Positions 25,474-32,797 of a stretch of DNA of 64,000 bases are shown piece by piece. The stretch is taken from the NCBI GenBank assembly GCA_035326705.1, contig DAOLES010000007.1, positions 24,891 through 88,890 on the forward strand, in the 5' to 3' direction. The position numbers were made by a program, and so were the translations under genes. Positions within the stretch are counted from its first letter, which is position 1, and the number at the start of each line of letters is the position of its first letter. This DNA comes from Oligoflexia bacterium. Lineage in GTDB: Bacteria; Bdellovibrionota_G; JALEGL01. The notes beneath the pieces are model-generated. The model had not been told where the DNA came from, made no database searches, and saw only the letters and a list, made by a program, of their open reading frames with translations.

Positions 25474-28218
25474 TTATAAAGCTTCTTTACGTTGGACCAA
25501 TATTTTTTTTACCGTTTGAATGTCCTGGTTATCACGGGTAACAATGCTGACATAGTTGTTGCCTGGATCTAGCGGTACAGTGGTTGAAAAGTTTTGTTGC
25601 TTGCTTGCTTTGTCAAAACTATCGTAATGTACTTTTTTGGCGTTGACCAAAATATAATAATCTTTAATGGCTTGGTCATCTTGCATTTTTCCAGACAAAC
25701 TTAAAAACTTGCCTTGCCGTTCACTATGCAATTGCTCAGTATTATCTAAAATAATTGTGGGGGGAGAATATAGAGTTTTCCCTTTTTTAATTTTTTGTGC
25801 ATTAAACATAATGCTATCTGTCCTAAAAATATTATTTTCAAAATCGCTGATGTTTAAACTGAGTTTAATCTCTTTATCATTGAAGGGCTTTTTTGCTTCA
25901 ATGCCCAAAGATAACGTTTGATTTTGTTTGCCATAGAGTTGTTTAACAGAAGCGTGGCCTTTTTTAACTTTTAAATCAGAGCCTTCAGCAGCTTCAATCG
26001 ATACAGAGCTCTGATCAGAGTTTTTATCACCCAAATTTTTTATTTTTACAAAGATGTCAGCTTTTTCTTGATCTTCAATTTTGTGATTTTTATTTTGATC
26101 AATCAACCAAAGTTCGTAAGCAAATTTAGGCATATTTTGTTTTTCATTGATTTTTACAAAGAAGGATTGATCAAATAAATGTTTATTATCATCCAGATTA
26201 AAGGATAAATTCACTTTTGAAAGCCCCATAAACATAGCCTTAGGAATTTCTAGTTCTATAGTTTTAGAAATTTCTTTGCCAGATGGAATTTTACCAAATA
26301 AAATCTCTTGAGCATCAAAGAAGAATTGTTCTGACTCAGTTTCTACCCATGCACGGTGATAATCACAGTTGGAGGAGTTTTTAATAGTCACATGTAATTT
26401 GGCTTTTTCTCCAGCTAGAACATAGTTATCATTAGAGTTAATATATGCAGTGATGCTTGGCGCTGATTTACAGGTTTTACTGGAGCTGTGCCAATCAATA
26501 TTATTTTTGGCTAACTTATTTTCTATCAATTTATTTTGTTCATTATTTGCTTCCTGAGTAATAGCACTGGCGACATTAAGCATAGGCTTAAGATTGCCAG
26601 AGCTGGTTTTTTCAATAATTTTTCTAGCCAAAGTCACTTGAAAATCCTGTAGGATTTTTTCTCTGCGTTTACTTTTGCTGTCACCCAAAGTTTGTCGTGT
26701 AGCTAAAAAACCATCTTCATCCAAGCTTTCTAAATACCTAACGTTGTATTTAGCCAAAATTTTATTTTTATCTCTTTTTTCTTCAGAGTTGGGGTTATCC
26801 AAGTGACCATCCAAACTGGCCTCACCATAGTCTTTTTGGCTGGGATAAATATTGGTTACATCTTTGGTCAGAAAAACGCTGTGCAAAGCAACATGAGGTG
26901 TTATGCCTAAGCCTTGAATAGAAATTTCTCCTGGGGTTAAATACTGAGCTATGGTGAGTTTTAAAGCAGAATCTTTGGGTAAGTCAAATAAGCGCTGCAC
27001 ACTGCCTTTACCAAAGGTTGTATCGCCAATAATAAGAGCACGTTCTTTTAAAGCTCCAGCTACAATTTCAGAAGCACTGGCACTGCCTTCATCTACCAGA
27101 ATAACCAAAGGATAGTTTTCTTCTGTATTACGCGCTTGAGCACGTTCTTTTTGATTCACTGTATTGTTTAAGCCAACGGTAGAAACAATAACGCCGGATT
27201 TTAAAAACATATCTGAGATTTTTACGGCTTGATCAAAGATACCCCCAGGATTCCCGCGCAGGTCTAAAATTAAACCTTTAAATTCTCCTGCATCTTTGTG
27301 CATGGCTTTAAGCTGTTTTTTTGCACTACTGGCGGTGTCTTGTTGAAAACTTTTAATGCGCATATAGGCAATATTATTAGGGAGGAGTTCAGATTCAACA
27401 GCAACAATATTAATGGTATCTCTTTTAAGTGTAAACTCGCGCTCTTTTTCCCAATTCTCTCGAGCAACTGCAATTTTAATTTTAGTTCCTTTAGGGCCAC
27501 GCATCCGTTTAACAGCTTCATTGAGGATCATATTTTTTGTACTTTCAGTTCCAATTTTGGTGATGTGGTCGCCAGATTTTAAACCAGCTTTGCTGGCTGG
27601 GCTGCCTTCAACGGGGCTAATAATAGTCAACTTTTTATCTCTGATTCCAATAACAATACCCAAGCCACCAAACTCACCGGATGTCCCAACCAACATTTCT
27701 TCATAGATATCTTTAGAAAGATATAAACTATGTGGGTCTAAGGTGCTTAAGCAAGCATTGAGTGCAATGGCTTCCAATTGATCCGGAGTCATACTGGTTT
27801 TTCTATGTTCATTAATAAAAACAAGGGCTTTAGATAGTGTTTGATGCAAAGCATGAAAATGCTTCACTTTTGTAGAGATGCTTTGGCGTTTTTTATTTAC
27901 AATGAGCTCTGCTTTATTGCTTTGTGGGAATAAAACTTGGACTTCAGGAATATTGGCACTTAAGTCTTTGAGGGCTTTTTCCAACATATCTTGTTGAGAA
28001 ACACGTTTGGGATCAACATAAGCCGTATCAATATAAAAAAATGTTTTAGCGGTTTTATCTAAGCTCACCAAAGGATTAGACTGACTTAGCTGATTAGAAA
28101 TGGAGTAGCTTGTTGGAACAAATTGAATGATCCAATGTTTAAAATCTTGGCTTTTTTGAATGTAAATGCCAAGAGCTAAAATACAGATAGAAGCTAAAAC
28201 AAGCTTGTTTTTATGCAT
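25474..28218 (-). CDS. S41-family carboxyl-terminal processing protease with PDZ domain and long C-terminal extension
   Basis: About 914 residues starting at ATG 28218, where AAGGAAAG gives a good ribosome binding site; the frame extends to 28275. Order: signal anchor (KLVLASICILALGIYI), S41 helical N-terminal part, PDZ (EFGGLGIVIGIRDKKLTI, SPASKAGLKSGDHITKIG, about residues 180-265), then the protease with DLRGNPGG, VDEGSASASEIVAGALKERA (catalytic Ser) and GKGSVQRLFDLP (catalytic Lys). A further 400 residues of beta-rich repeats (ITAYINSNDNYVLAGEKAKL; WLIDQNKNHKIEDQEKADIF) are unusual for CtpA. Myxobacterial-type S41 proteases have similar tails. Periplasmic; substrate unknown. Confidence 0.88.
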   Translation of the reverse strand: MHKNKLVLASICILALGIYIQKSQDFKHWIIQFVPTSYSISNQLSQSNPLVSLDKTAKTFFYIDTAYVDPKRVSQQDMLEKALKDLSANIPEVQVLFPQSNKAELIVNKKRQSISTKVKHFHALHQTLSKALVFINEHRKTSMTPDQLEAIALNACLSTLDPHSLYLSKDIYEEMLVGTSGEFGGLGIVIGIRDKKLTIISPVEGSPASKAGLKSGDHITKIGTESTKNMILNEAVKRMRGPKGTKIKIAVARENWEKEREFTLKRDTINIVAVESELLPNNIAYMRIKSFQQDTASSAKKQLKAMHKDAGEFKGLILDLRGNPGGIFDQAVKISDMFLKSGVIVSTVGLNNTVNQKERAQARNTEENYPLVILVDEGSASASEIVAGALKERALIIGDTTFGKGSVQRLFDLPKDSALKLTIAQYLTPGEISIQGLGITPHVALHSVFLTKDVTNIYPSQKDYGEASLDGHLDNPNSEEKRDKNKILAKYNVRYLESLDEDGFLATRQTLGDSKSKRREKILQDFQVTLARKIIEKTSSGNLKPMLNVASAITQEANNEQNKLIENKLAKNNIDWHSSSKTCKSAPSITAYINSNDNYVLAGEKAKLHVTIKNSSNCDYHRAWVETESEQFFFDAQEILFGKIPSGKEISKTIELEIPKAMFMGLSKVNLSFNLDDNKHLFDQSFFVKINEKQNMPKFAYELWLIDQNKNHKIEDQEKADIFVKIKNLGDKNSDQSSVSIEAAEGSDLKVKKGHASVKQLYGKQNQTLSLGIEAKKPFNDKEIKLSLNISDFENNIFRTDSIMFNAQKIKKGKTLYSPPTIILDNTEQLHSERQGKFLSLSGKMQDDQAIKDYYILVNAKKVHYDSFDKASKQQNFSTTVPLDPGNNYVSIVTRDNQDIQTVKKILVQRKEAL

Positions 28219-28296
28219 ATAAACTTTCCTTAAAAACTTTTTGAACATACAGGACTCTAAAATTAAGTATACCATGATATTTTAAAGAAGGAATGC

Positions 28297-28325
28297 TTGA
28301 CAGTAATTTAACAAAAATATATGAC
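28297..28325 (+). promoter_or_regulatory. Promoter of tRNA-Gly
   Basis: TTGACA at 28297-28302, 17-base spacer, TATGAC at 28320-28325. The mature tRNA begins 13 bases downstream, so transcription would start about 6 bases before it. Confidence 0.75.
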
Positions 28326-28338
28326 ATCAAGACCAATT

Positions 28339-28413
28339 GCGGGAGTAGCTCAGTGGTAGAGCATCACGTTGCCAACGTGAGGGTCGAGGGTTCAAGTCCC
28401 TTCTCCCGCTCCA
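28339..28413 (+). tRNA. tRNA-Gly (anticodon GCC)
   Basis: 75 bases including encoded CCA. Acceptor GCGGGAG pairs with CTCCCGC, discriminator T, CCA end. The anticodon arm TCACG-TTGCCAA-CGTGA carries GCC, and the T arm is GAGGG-TTCAAGT-CCCTT. Directly after the CCA a hairpin CCACTG / CAGTGG forms, which includes the CCA itself. A degenerate second copy of the 3' end lies 294 bases downstream. Confidence 0.97.
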
Positions 28414-28423
28414 CTGTTTTTTT

Positions 28424-28510
28424 GCAGTGGGGCTCACGCCCCCCTTGAAAACAAAAAGCGTGGTTTTTGTTTTCTCACCCCCGTGCCTTCAGCCATATAA
28501 AATGGCTTCA
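28424..28510 (-). repeat. Palindromic repeat family A, copy 2
   Basis: On the minus strand: GGGTGA, an 11-bp perfect stem GAAAACAAAAA / TTTTTGTTTTC (28447-28474) around CCACGC, then AAGGGG-type run and a GGGG / CCCC hairpin (28429-28444). Same order of parts as copy 1, different stem sequence. Confidence 0.8.
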
Positions 28511-28622
28511 GGTATTCACCAGTAAACTTGAAATTATTTGCAAAGGTTTGTCCCATAGCGACAAAAAATTAAAATTTGTTTCAGAATAAGAAATATTGGA
28601 CATGATCTCTGGTTTCTAGAAC

Positions 28623-28707
28623 AAAAAAAGCACTGCTTTTTTTTTCTGATGTTTGTAGTTTCGCCGAAGAGGCGAAACGGAAAGTGCAAGTCCCTTCTAC
28701 CACACCA
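28623..28707 (+). repeat. Two-hairpin cassette plus tRNA-Gly 3'-end copy
   Basis: Hairpin A is AAAAAAAGC / GCTTTTTTT (28623-28643). Hairpin B is GTTTCGCC / GGCGAAAC with loop GAAGA (28658-28678). These are followed by AGTGCAAGTCC and a copy of the tRNA-Gly end: CAAGTCCCTTCT is identical to 28393-28404, then a degenerate acceptor with CCA at 28705-28707. The same cassette lies behind tRNA-Cys. Confidence 0.8.
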
Positions 28708-28787
28708 CCTGTCTTTACAGGGGCAAATTCCTTCTTACGTCTCTACGAGATAAAAAAAACAATTGAATATAATTTTGAGTTTAGCCA

Positions 28788-29399
28788 TTAGTCTTCTTGC
28801 GCAGTTAATGTAAGTGCAATGGCGGTACTGGAACGTTTCAAACGTTTTTTTTTGGTTTGAAAATTATAAATATTGATCCAGTAAGCATGCATTCCTTCAT
28901 CCCATTCAATAGAAGTCCTAAAAAAATCTCCCTCCCAGCACTTTTGATCTGGATTGTAATAAAACTGAAAAACGGGCAGTTCACTGATACGGCGTAGGGT
29001 TAAAGGCCTATTTTTTTGCATATGATAAGCATCAAAAACAAATGTTTTGGCTTGTGCATAGAAATAATCTATCTCAGGATTTTGTTTTATAGTCCAAGAG
29101 CTCATGAGGGGATTACGGATTTTTGGAGCTGGATAATCAGCATAAGTGCTGAGGGTTTGAGTATCCAAAACACAGTAATCTTTTTCCAAATCCATTTTTG
29201 AAAAATCAATGGTCAAATGTAAGCTTGCTCTGTCATCTAAAGTATTGCCTGGTGTTACCGTTAAAGTATTGACCCTTAAATCAATTATATCAGAAGAGTA
29301 GGCTGTTTTTGCCGGGATCAAATCTAAATGAATGATATTTTGCGCGTAAATACAATGAAAAAAAACAAGGGTATAAAAAACAAAAGATAAACGAAACAT
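28788..29399 (-). CDS. Secreted protein of unknown function
   Basis: 203 residues with a signal peptide (LSFVFYTLVFFHCIYAQ). The mature part looks beta-rich and has Trp/Tyr-rich segments (PDQKCWEGDFFRTSIEW, GMHAYWINIYNF). I recognise no family. It ends with a basic stretch (KKKRLKRSSTAIALTL). The gene is on the strand opposite the tRNAs and is separated by 55 bases from the antiporter gene that lies upstream of it in the same direction. Confidence 0.55.
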   Translation of the reverse strand: MFRLSFVFYTLVFFHCIYAQNIIHLDLIPAKTAYSSDIIDLRVNTLTVTPGNTLDDRASLHLTIDFSKMDLEKDYCVLDTQTLSTYADYPAPKIRNPLMSSWTIKQNPEIDYFYAQAKTFVFDAYHMQKNRPLTLRRISELPVFQFYYNPDQKCWEGDFFRTSIEWDEGMHAYWINIYNFQTKKKRLKRSSTAIALTLTAQED

Positions 29400-29454
29400 G
29401 CTTTAAGCTAACGTATAATATAGAGAAATAGCAAGTTTTTTGACGCATTGCTTT

Positions 29455-30423
29455 TTAGCTCAAAACGGTTTTAAGTAAGTATGTGGTGTAAGACACATAA
29501 CAGACCAGCAAAACCAAGCCTTTTGTGCGTCCAATTTCTCCCTGTTTTTTAAAGCCATAACCAAATAGAAACAGAGATAAAGTTAAAATCAGCATGACCA
29601 GAATATCTCGGTAGAGAATTTCTTGTGCTAAAGTTAAAGGTTGAATAATGCCTGCAATACCTATAACAGCCAAGGTGTTGAATAAATTTGAGCCCAAGAT
29701 ATTACCCAAAACCATATCAGGTTCATTTTTTTTTGCAGCAGCCACTGAAGCAGCCAATTCAGGTAGTGATGTGCCTATGGCTACAATGGTTAAACCTATA
29801 ACAATATCTGAAACACCAAAAAACTTTGAAATTCCAACAGCACCCCAAACCAAAGCCCGTGAACTGAGCAGTAAAATAACGATTCCAACAATTAAACTTA
29901 GAATGGTGGATTTTAATGGTTTGTTGAGTGTAGTAAGGTCTTCTTCAACACTTTGTGCATAGGTATCATCAGGTTTGCTGAGGCCTTGATGAATTGTCCA
30001 AGCCATCAATGCAGCAAAAACAAATAAAATAATGATGGCATCTTGGCGGCTTAACATAAAGTCAGACAGTAAAAAAACCACAAATAAACTCAGCAGACTG
30101 AGTATGGGCAATTCTTTTTTTAAAATCGCTGAATCAACCACGATGGGTGAACAAACAGCTGTAAAACCAATAATTAAAGCAATATTGGTGATGTTTGAAC
30201 CAAAAGCATTACCCAAGGCAATACCAGGGTTGCCTTCAAAAGCAGAAATAGCAGAAACCACCATTTCTGGAGCAGAGGTGCCAAAACCAATGATGATCAT
30301 ACCAATGAGTAAAGGAGACATACCTAAGTGCTTAGAAATAAGAGAAGCATCATCCACAAAACGATCAGCACTCCAAATCAGAAGGACCAAACCTAAAACA
30401 AGAACAGCAATATACATGAACAT
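29455..30423 (-). CDS. Calcium/sodium antiporter (YrbG/CaCA family)
   Basis: 322 residues starting at ATG 30423; the open frame continues to 30639, but that extension runs through the tRNA-Cys gene on the other strand and is not coding. Two inverted alpha repeats are clear: GFGTSAPEMVVSAISAFEG in the first half and AIGTSLPELAASVAAAKK in the second, each with the GTS-PE ion-binding signature. About ten membrane helices. Inner-membrane exchanger of Ca2+ (or K+) for Na+. Length matches bacterial CaCA members. Confidence 0.9.
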   Translation of the reverse strand: MFMYIAVLVLGLVLLIWSADRFVDDASLISKHLGMSPLLIGMIIIGFGTSAPEMVVSAISAFEGNPGIALGNAFGSNITNIALIIGFTAVCSPIVVDSAILKKELPILSLLSLFVVFLLSDFMLSRQDAIIILFVFAALMAWTIHQGLSKPDDTYAQSVEEDLTTLNKPLKSTILSLIVGIVILLLSSRALVWGAVGISKFFGVSDIVIGLTIVAIGTSLPELAASVAAAKKNEPDMVLGNILGSNLFNTLAVIGIAGIIQPLTLAQEILYRDILVMLILTLSLFLFGYGFKKQGEIGRTKGLVLLVCYVSYTTYLLKTVLS

Positions 30424-30465
30424 GCCATTTTCATACCGTATCAGCCGGTATAAGGATAAATAAAA

Positions 30466-30493
30466 TTGATTTTTTGAGCAATAAAGGTATACC
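30466..30493 (+). promoter_or_regulatory. Promoter of tRNA-Cys
   Basis: TTGATT at 30466-30471, 16-base spacer, TATACC at 30488-30493, ten bases before the tRNA. It overlaps the start region of the divergent antiporter gene. Confidence 0.6.
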
Positions 30494-30503
30494 AGCACTC
30501 TGA

Positions 30504-30578
30504 GGCGACGTACCCAAGTGGTAAGGGACTGGTTTGCAAAACCATTATTCATCGGTTCGAGTCCGATCGTCGCCTCCA
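30504..30578 (+). tRNA. tRNA-Cys (anticodon GCA)
   Basis: 75 bases including CCA. Acceptor GGCGACG pairs with CGTCGCC, discriminator T. The anticodon loop TTGCAAA holds GCA, and the T arm is ATCGG-TTCGAGT-CCGAT. Its last 19 bases are repeated exactly at 30727-30745. Confidence 0.97.
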
Positions 30579-30615
30579 AAAAAACGTTTATCCCGTTAGG
30601 GGTAAACGTTTTTTT
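30578..30615 (+). terminator. Intrinsic terminator of tRNA-Cys
   Basis: Long stem: A-run plus ACGTTTA-TCCC pairing with GGGG-TAAACGT plus T-run, loop GTTA. It starts at the CCA end. Confidence 0.9.
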
Positions 30616-30657
30616 GTTTGCGCTGGTTGAATGGGACATAAGATCCGGTTAGGAGGA

Positions 30658-30745
30658 GACAAAAGCATGCTTTTGTCGACGGAATGCTGGGAGATTCGCC
30701 GAAGAGGCGAATCGAGACAGTGCGAAAGTCCGATCGTCGCCTCCA
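30658..30745 (+). repeat. Two-hairpin cassette plus exact tRNA-Cys 3'-end copy
   Basis: Hairpin A is the perfect 20-bp palindrome at 30658-30677 (GACAAAAGCA and its complement). Hairpin B is GATTCGCC / GGCGAATC with loop GAAGA (30693-30713). Then come GACAGTGCGAAAGTCC and the exact last 19 bases of tRNA-Cys (30727-30745), 167 bases from the original. GGAGGAGAC at 30652-30660 could also pair with GTCGCCTCC at 30736-30744. Confidence 0.88.
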
Positions 30746-30756
30746 CTGTTTGTTTT

Positions 30757-30852
30757 TTAAGGGGGGCTTTGCATAAGTTAGAGTAACAACAAGTTGCAAC
30801 TCTAACTAAAAACGCTTCCCCCCTGCGGTCGACATCGATATAAAATCTCGTC
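30757..30852 (-). repeat. Palindromic repeat family A, copy 3 (divergent)
   Basis: On the minus strand: GACGAGATTTTA as in copy 1, GTCGACC, GGGGGG, stem GTTAGAGT / ACTCTAAC with an inner CAAC / GTTG (30777-30806), then CCCCCC (30759-30766 and 30818-30823 pair). The CCGCG loop of other copies is missing. Confidence 0.7.
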
Positions 30853-31100
30853 TCCACCAAATTCATAAAGTTATACTTGTGAAGAGCAAGGCTGCGAAGT
30901 CTTGCGATGAACTAGTATATCTTATGCCGGTTACGGCAACCTTTGCGCTCGCAAGCGCTATCGTATGCTTGCTCGTTTTTTATAAGTATTCACTATTAAG
31001 TTCAAGAGATATAGTGTGTGTATGTATTTTCTCAAAACTTGCTTAAGTTGAAATCGGGTCTATATTTGTATCCGTTGATAGAGATGAGAAAGAAGGAATA

Positions 31101-31964
31101 ATGAATACGAAAAAAATAAAAATGGCCTACAGTGTTGAAGACAAGCATTGGGTGGGTGATGGCTTTTATGTCCATGGTCTTTTGCGTCCTACGGAACAAC
31201 TTAATCCTTGGATCAGCCCGTTTATTTTAATGGATTATGCCTCACCGCATGCTTTTCCTCCCAGTGAAAGGCCCAAAGGTGTGGGTGAGCATCCACACAG
31301 AGGCTTTGAAACCGTGACTTTGGCTTATCAAGGTGAAGTGGAGCATAGAGATTCCTCTGGTGGCGGGGGTATCATTAAAGAAGGCGATGTGCAGTGGATG
31401 ACAGCAGGAAATGGCATTGTTCATGATGAGTTTCATTCTAAAGCTTTTTCAAAAAAAGGCGGTATTTTTGAAATGGTGCAATTGTGGGTTAATCTTCCCA
31501 AAAAACATAAAATGACGCCAGCCAAGTATCAAAACATTGTCAGTAAAGATATTCCCATAGTGGACTTAGGAAAAGCAAGCCAAGCAAAAGTGATTGCAGG
31601 TAAGCTTGAAGGCCATCAGGGCCCTGCTCAGACCTTTACCCCCATTAATATCTATGGCCTGGAAAGTAAAATGCAAGATGAGCTTAAGATTGCTTTAGAT
31701 ACAGGTAGCAATACAGTGCTATTGGTGATGAATGGTCATGTTGAACTAGAAAATCAAACTTACACCAAACAAAATATCATTATTTTTGAGCAAGATGGGG
31801 AGGCCGTTCATTTTAAAACATCAGAAAACTTTAAAGGTTTATTGCTCAATGGTCAGCCTATTGATGAGCCGGTCGTGGCACATGGGCCATTTGTGATGAA
31901 TACAAAACAAGAGATTTATCAAGCCATAGAAGATTATCAAAATGGAAAAATGGGGCAATTATAG
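31101..31964 (+). CDS. Pirin family protein
   Basis: 287-residue bicupin. Metal ligands and family signature in the N-terminal cupin: GVGEHPHRGFETVTLAYQGE, VEHRDSSGGGGIIKEGDVQW and AGNGIVHDEFHSK. Pirins bind Fe2+ and some have quercetinase activity or act as regulators; the role here is not evident. ATG 31101 has GAAGGA nine bases upstream. Isolated in its own unit. Confidence 0.9.
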   Translation: MNTKKIKMAYSVEDKHWVGDGFYVHGLLRPTEQLNPWISPFILMDYASPHAFPPSERPKGVGEHPHRGFETVTLAYQGEVEHRDSSGGGGIIKEGDVQWMTAGNGIVHDEFHSKAFSKKGGIFEMVQLWVNLPKKHKMTPAKYQNIVSKDIPIVDLGKASQAKVIAGKLEGHQGPAQTFTPINIYGLESKMQDELKIALDTGSNTVLLVMNGHVELENQTYTKQNIIIFEQDGEAVHFKTSENFKGLLLNGQPIDEPVVAHGPFVMNTKQEIYQAIEDYQNGKMGQL

Positions 31965-32019
31965 TTGTTTGAAGTATTGTAGATTGACAGTATGGTCTGA
32001 ATTCAATAAAATATAAAAG

Positions 32020-32376
32020 ATGGCACAAAAGGTTTTTTTAAGTATTTTAGGGGCGTTACTGATTATTTCATGTGGTAAGGAAAACAATGGGGGTGGTTTT
32101 GGTAAGCCTTCCCAACCCTTATTAGATCCAAGTCAAGCACAGTATCCCAGCTTTACTCAACAGATAGAGTTAATTATTGATAGCAATCACGATATTCGCT
32201 ACTCTCATGGCGTGGATGAGCTTCCGGTTGATCCTAACTGTGTAGGAACAGGCAATGTCTATTCTGGGCCGTTTTTGATTGGGGGTCCAGATGAAACCAT
32301 TAACATTAAAGCTATCGCATGTAATGGTGGTTTAGCATCGCAGATTGCATCTGGACAATATGTATTTGGTCCATAA
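32020..32376 (+). CDS. Small lipoprotein with chitobiase C-terminal-like domain, copy 1
   Basis: 118 residues. Lipobox LLIISC (Cys about residue 20). The remaining 95 residues match the pattern of the CHB_HEX_C_1 beta-sandwich: RYSHGVDELPVDPNC, VYSGPFLIGGPDETI, NIKAIACNGGLASQI, SGQYVFG. That domain normally sits at the end of glycan-binding or hydrolytic enzymes; here it stands alone on a lipid anchor. The next gene is a close paralogue, 52 bases downstream. Function unknown. Confidence 0.65.
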   Translation: MAQKVFLSILGALLIISCGKENNGGGFGKPSQPLLDPSQAQYPSFTQQIELIIDSNHDIRYSHGVDELPVDPNCVGTGNVYSGPFLIGGPDETINIKAIACNGGLASQIASGQYVFGP

Positions 32377-32428
32377 AGAATCATTTGGTTGTAATAAATA
32401 ATTAATTAATGATAGGGGGTAAAACATT

Positions 32429-32785
32429 ATGATGAAGAATAAAGTTTTATATGGAGTTTTGGGTTTAATGTTATTGGTCATGATGAGCGCATGTGGTAAA
32501 AAAGATCCGGTTGCTGATCCTATTTTGAACCCAAAAACAGTGTTACAAGATCCTTTTGTAGAAAGTATTAATTTTAGTATCATCAGTGGTTACAATGTAT
32601 TTTATACTTTTTCTCTTGATGGTGCTGCCTCTGAACCCAATTGTTCAGACAATGGCGTTAATTATACCGGTCCATTTTTAATTGGTGGTCCCGATGAAAC
32701 AGTCAGTATCAAAGCCATTGCTTGTGAAGGAGAAGAGTCTTCAGAAGTGGTCAGTGGAACCTATGTTTTTGGTTCTGATAGTTAA
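32429..32785 (+). CDS. Small lipoprotein with chitobiase C-terminal-like domain, copy 2
   Basis: 118 residues with lipobox MMSAC and the same domain (FYTFSLDGAASEPNC, NYTGPFLIGGPDETVSIKAI, SGTYVFGSDS). The DGAASEPNC stretch matches the TxDGxxP pattern of CHB_HEX_C_1 better than its neighbour does. GGGGG ten bases upstream is a strong ribosome binding site. Tandem duplicate of the preceding gene. A strong terminator follows. Confidence 0.68.
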   Translation: MMKNKVLYGVLGLMLLVMMSACGKKDPVADPILNPKTVLQDPFVESINFSIISGYNVFYTFSLDGAASEPNCSDNGVNYTGPFLIGGPDETVSIKAIACEGEESSEVVSGTYVFGSDS

Positions 32786-32797
32786 CAGCTTATTTAA

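Larger units (their letters stand above)
28414..28787. other. 374-base non-coding stretch after tRNA-Gly
   Basis: No credible gene. It contains family A copy 2 (28424-28510), an AT-rich middle part, a two-hairpin cassette (28623-28678), a copy of the tRNA 3' end (28687-28707) and a small hairpin CCTGT / ACAGG (28708-28721). The layout parallels that behind tRNA-Cys. Confidence 0.7.
30616..31100. other. 485-base non-coding stretch after tRNA-Cys
   Basis: No credible gene; open frames here lie in repeats. It holds the two-hairpin cassette and tRNA tail copy (30658-30745) and family A copy 3 (30757-30852). About 250 bases before the pirin gene show only a GC-bearing imperfect stretch (30880-30975, GCAAGGCTGCGAAGTC to GCAAGCGCTATCG). 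The pirin gene has its own ribosome binding site. Confidence 0.65.

Noticed and set aside
30424..30639. N-terminal extension of the antiporter gene
   Set aside because: It runs through the tRNA-Cys gene and its promoter; the protein family starts at the ATG at 30423.
28339..30852. Complete integrative element bounded by tRNA-Gly and tRNA-Cys
   Set aside because: The two tRNAs have unrelated tails, and the genes between (secreted protein, antiporter) are chromosomal in type with no integrase; each tail repeat belongs to its own short interval.
30588..30866. Overlapping minus-strand open frames behind tRNA-Cys
   Set aside because: They are translations of the tRNA terminator, hairpin cassette and family A copy; no protein-like composition.
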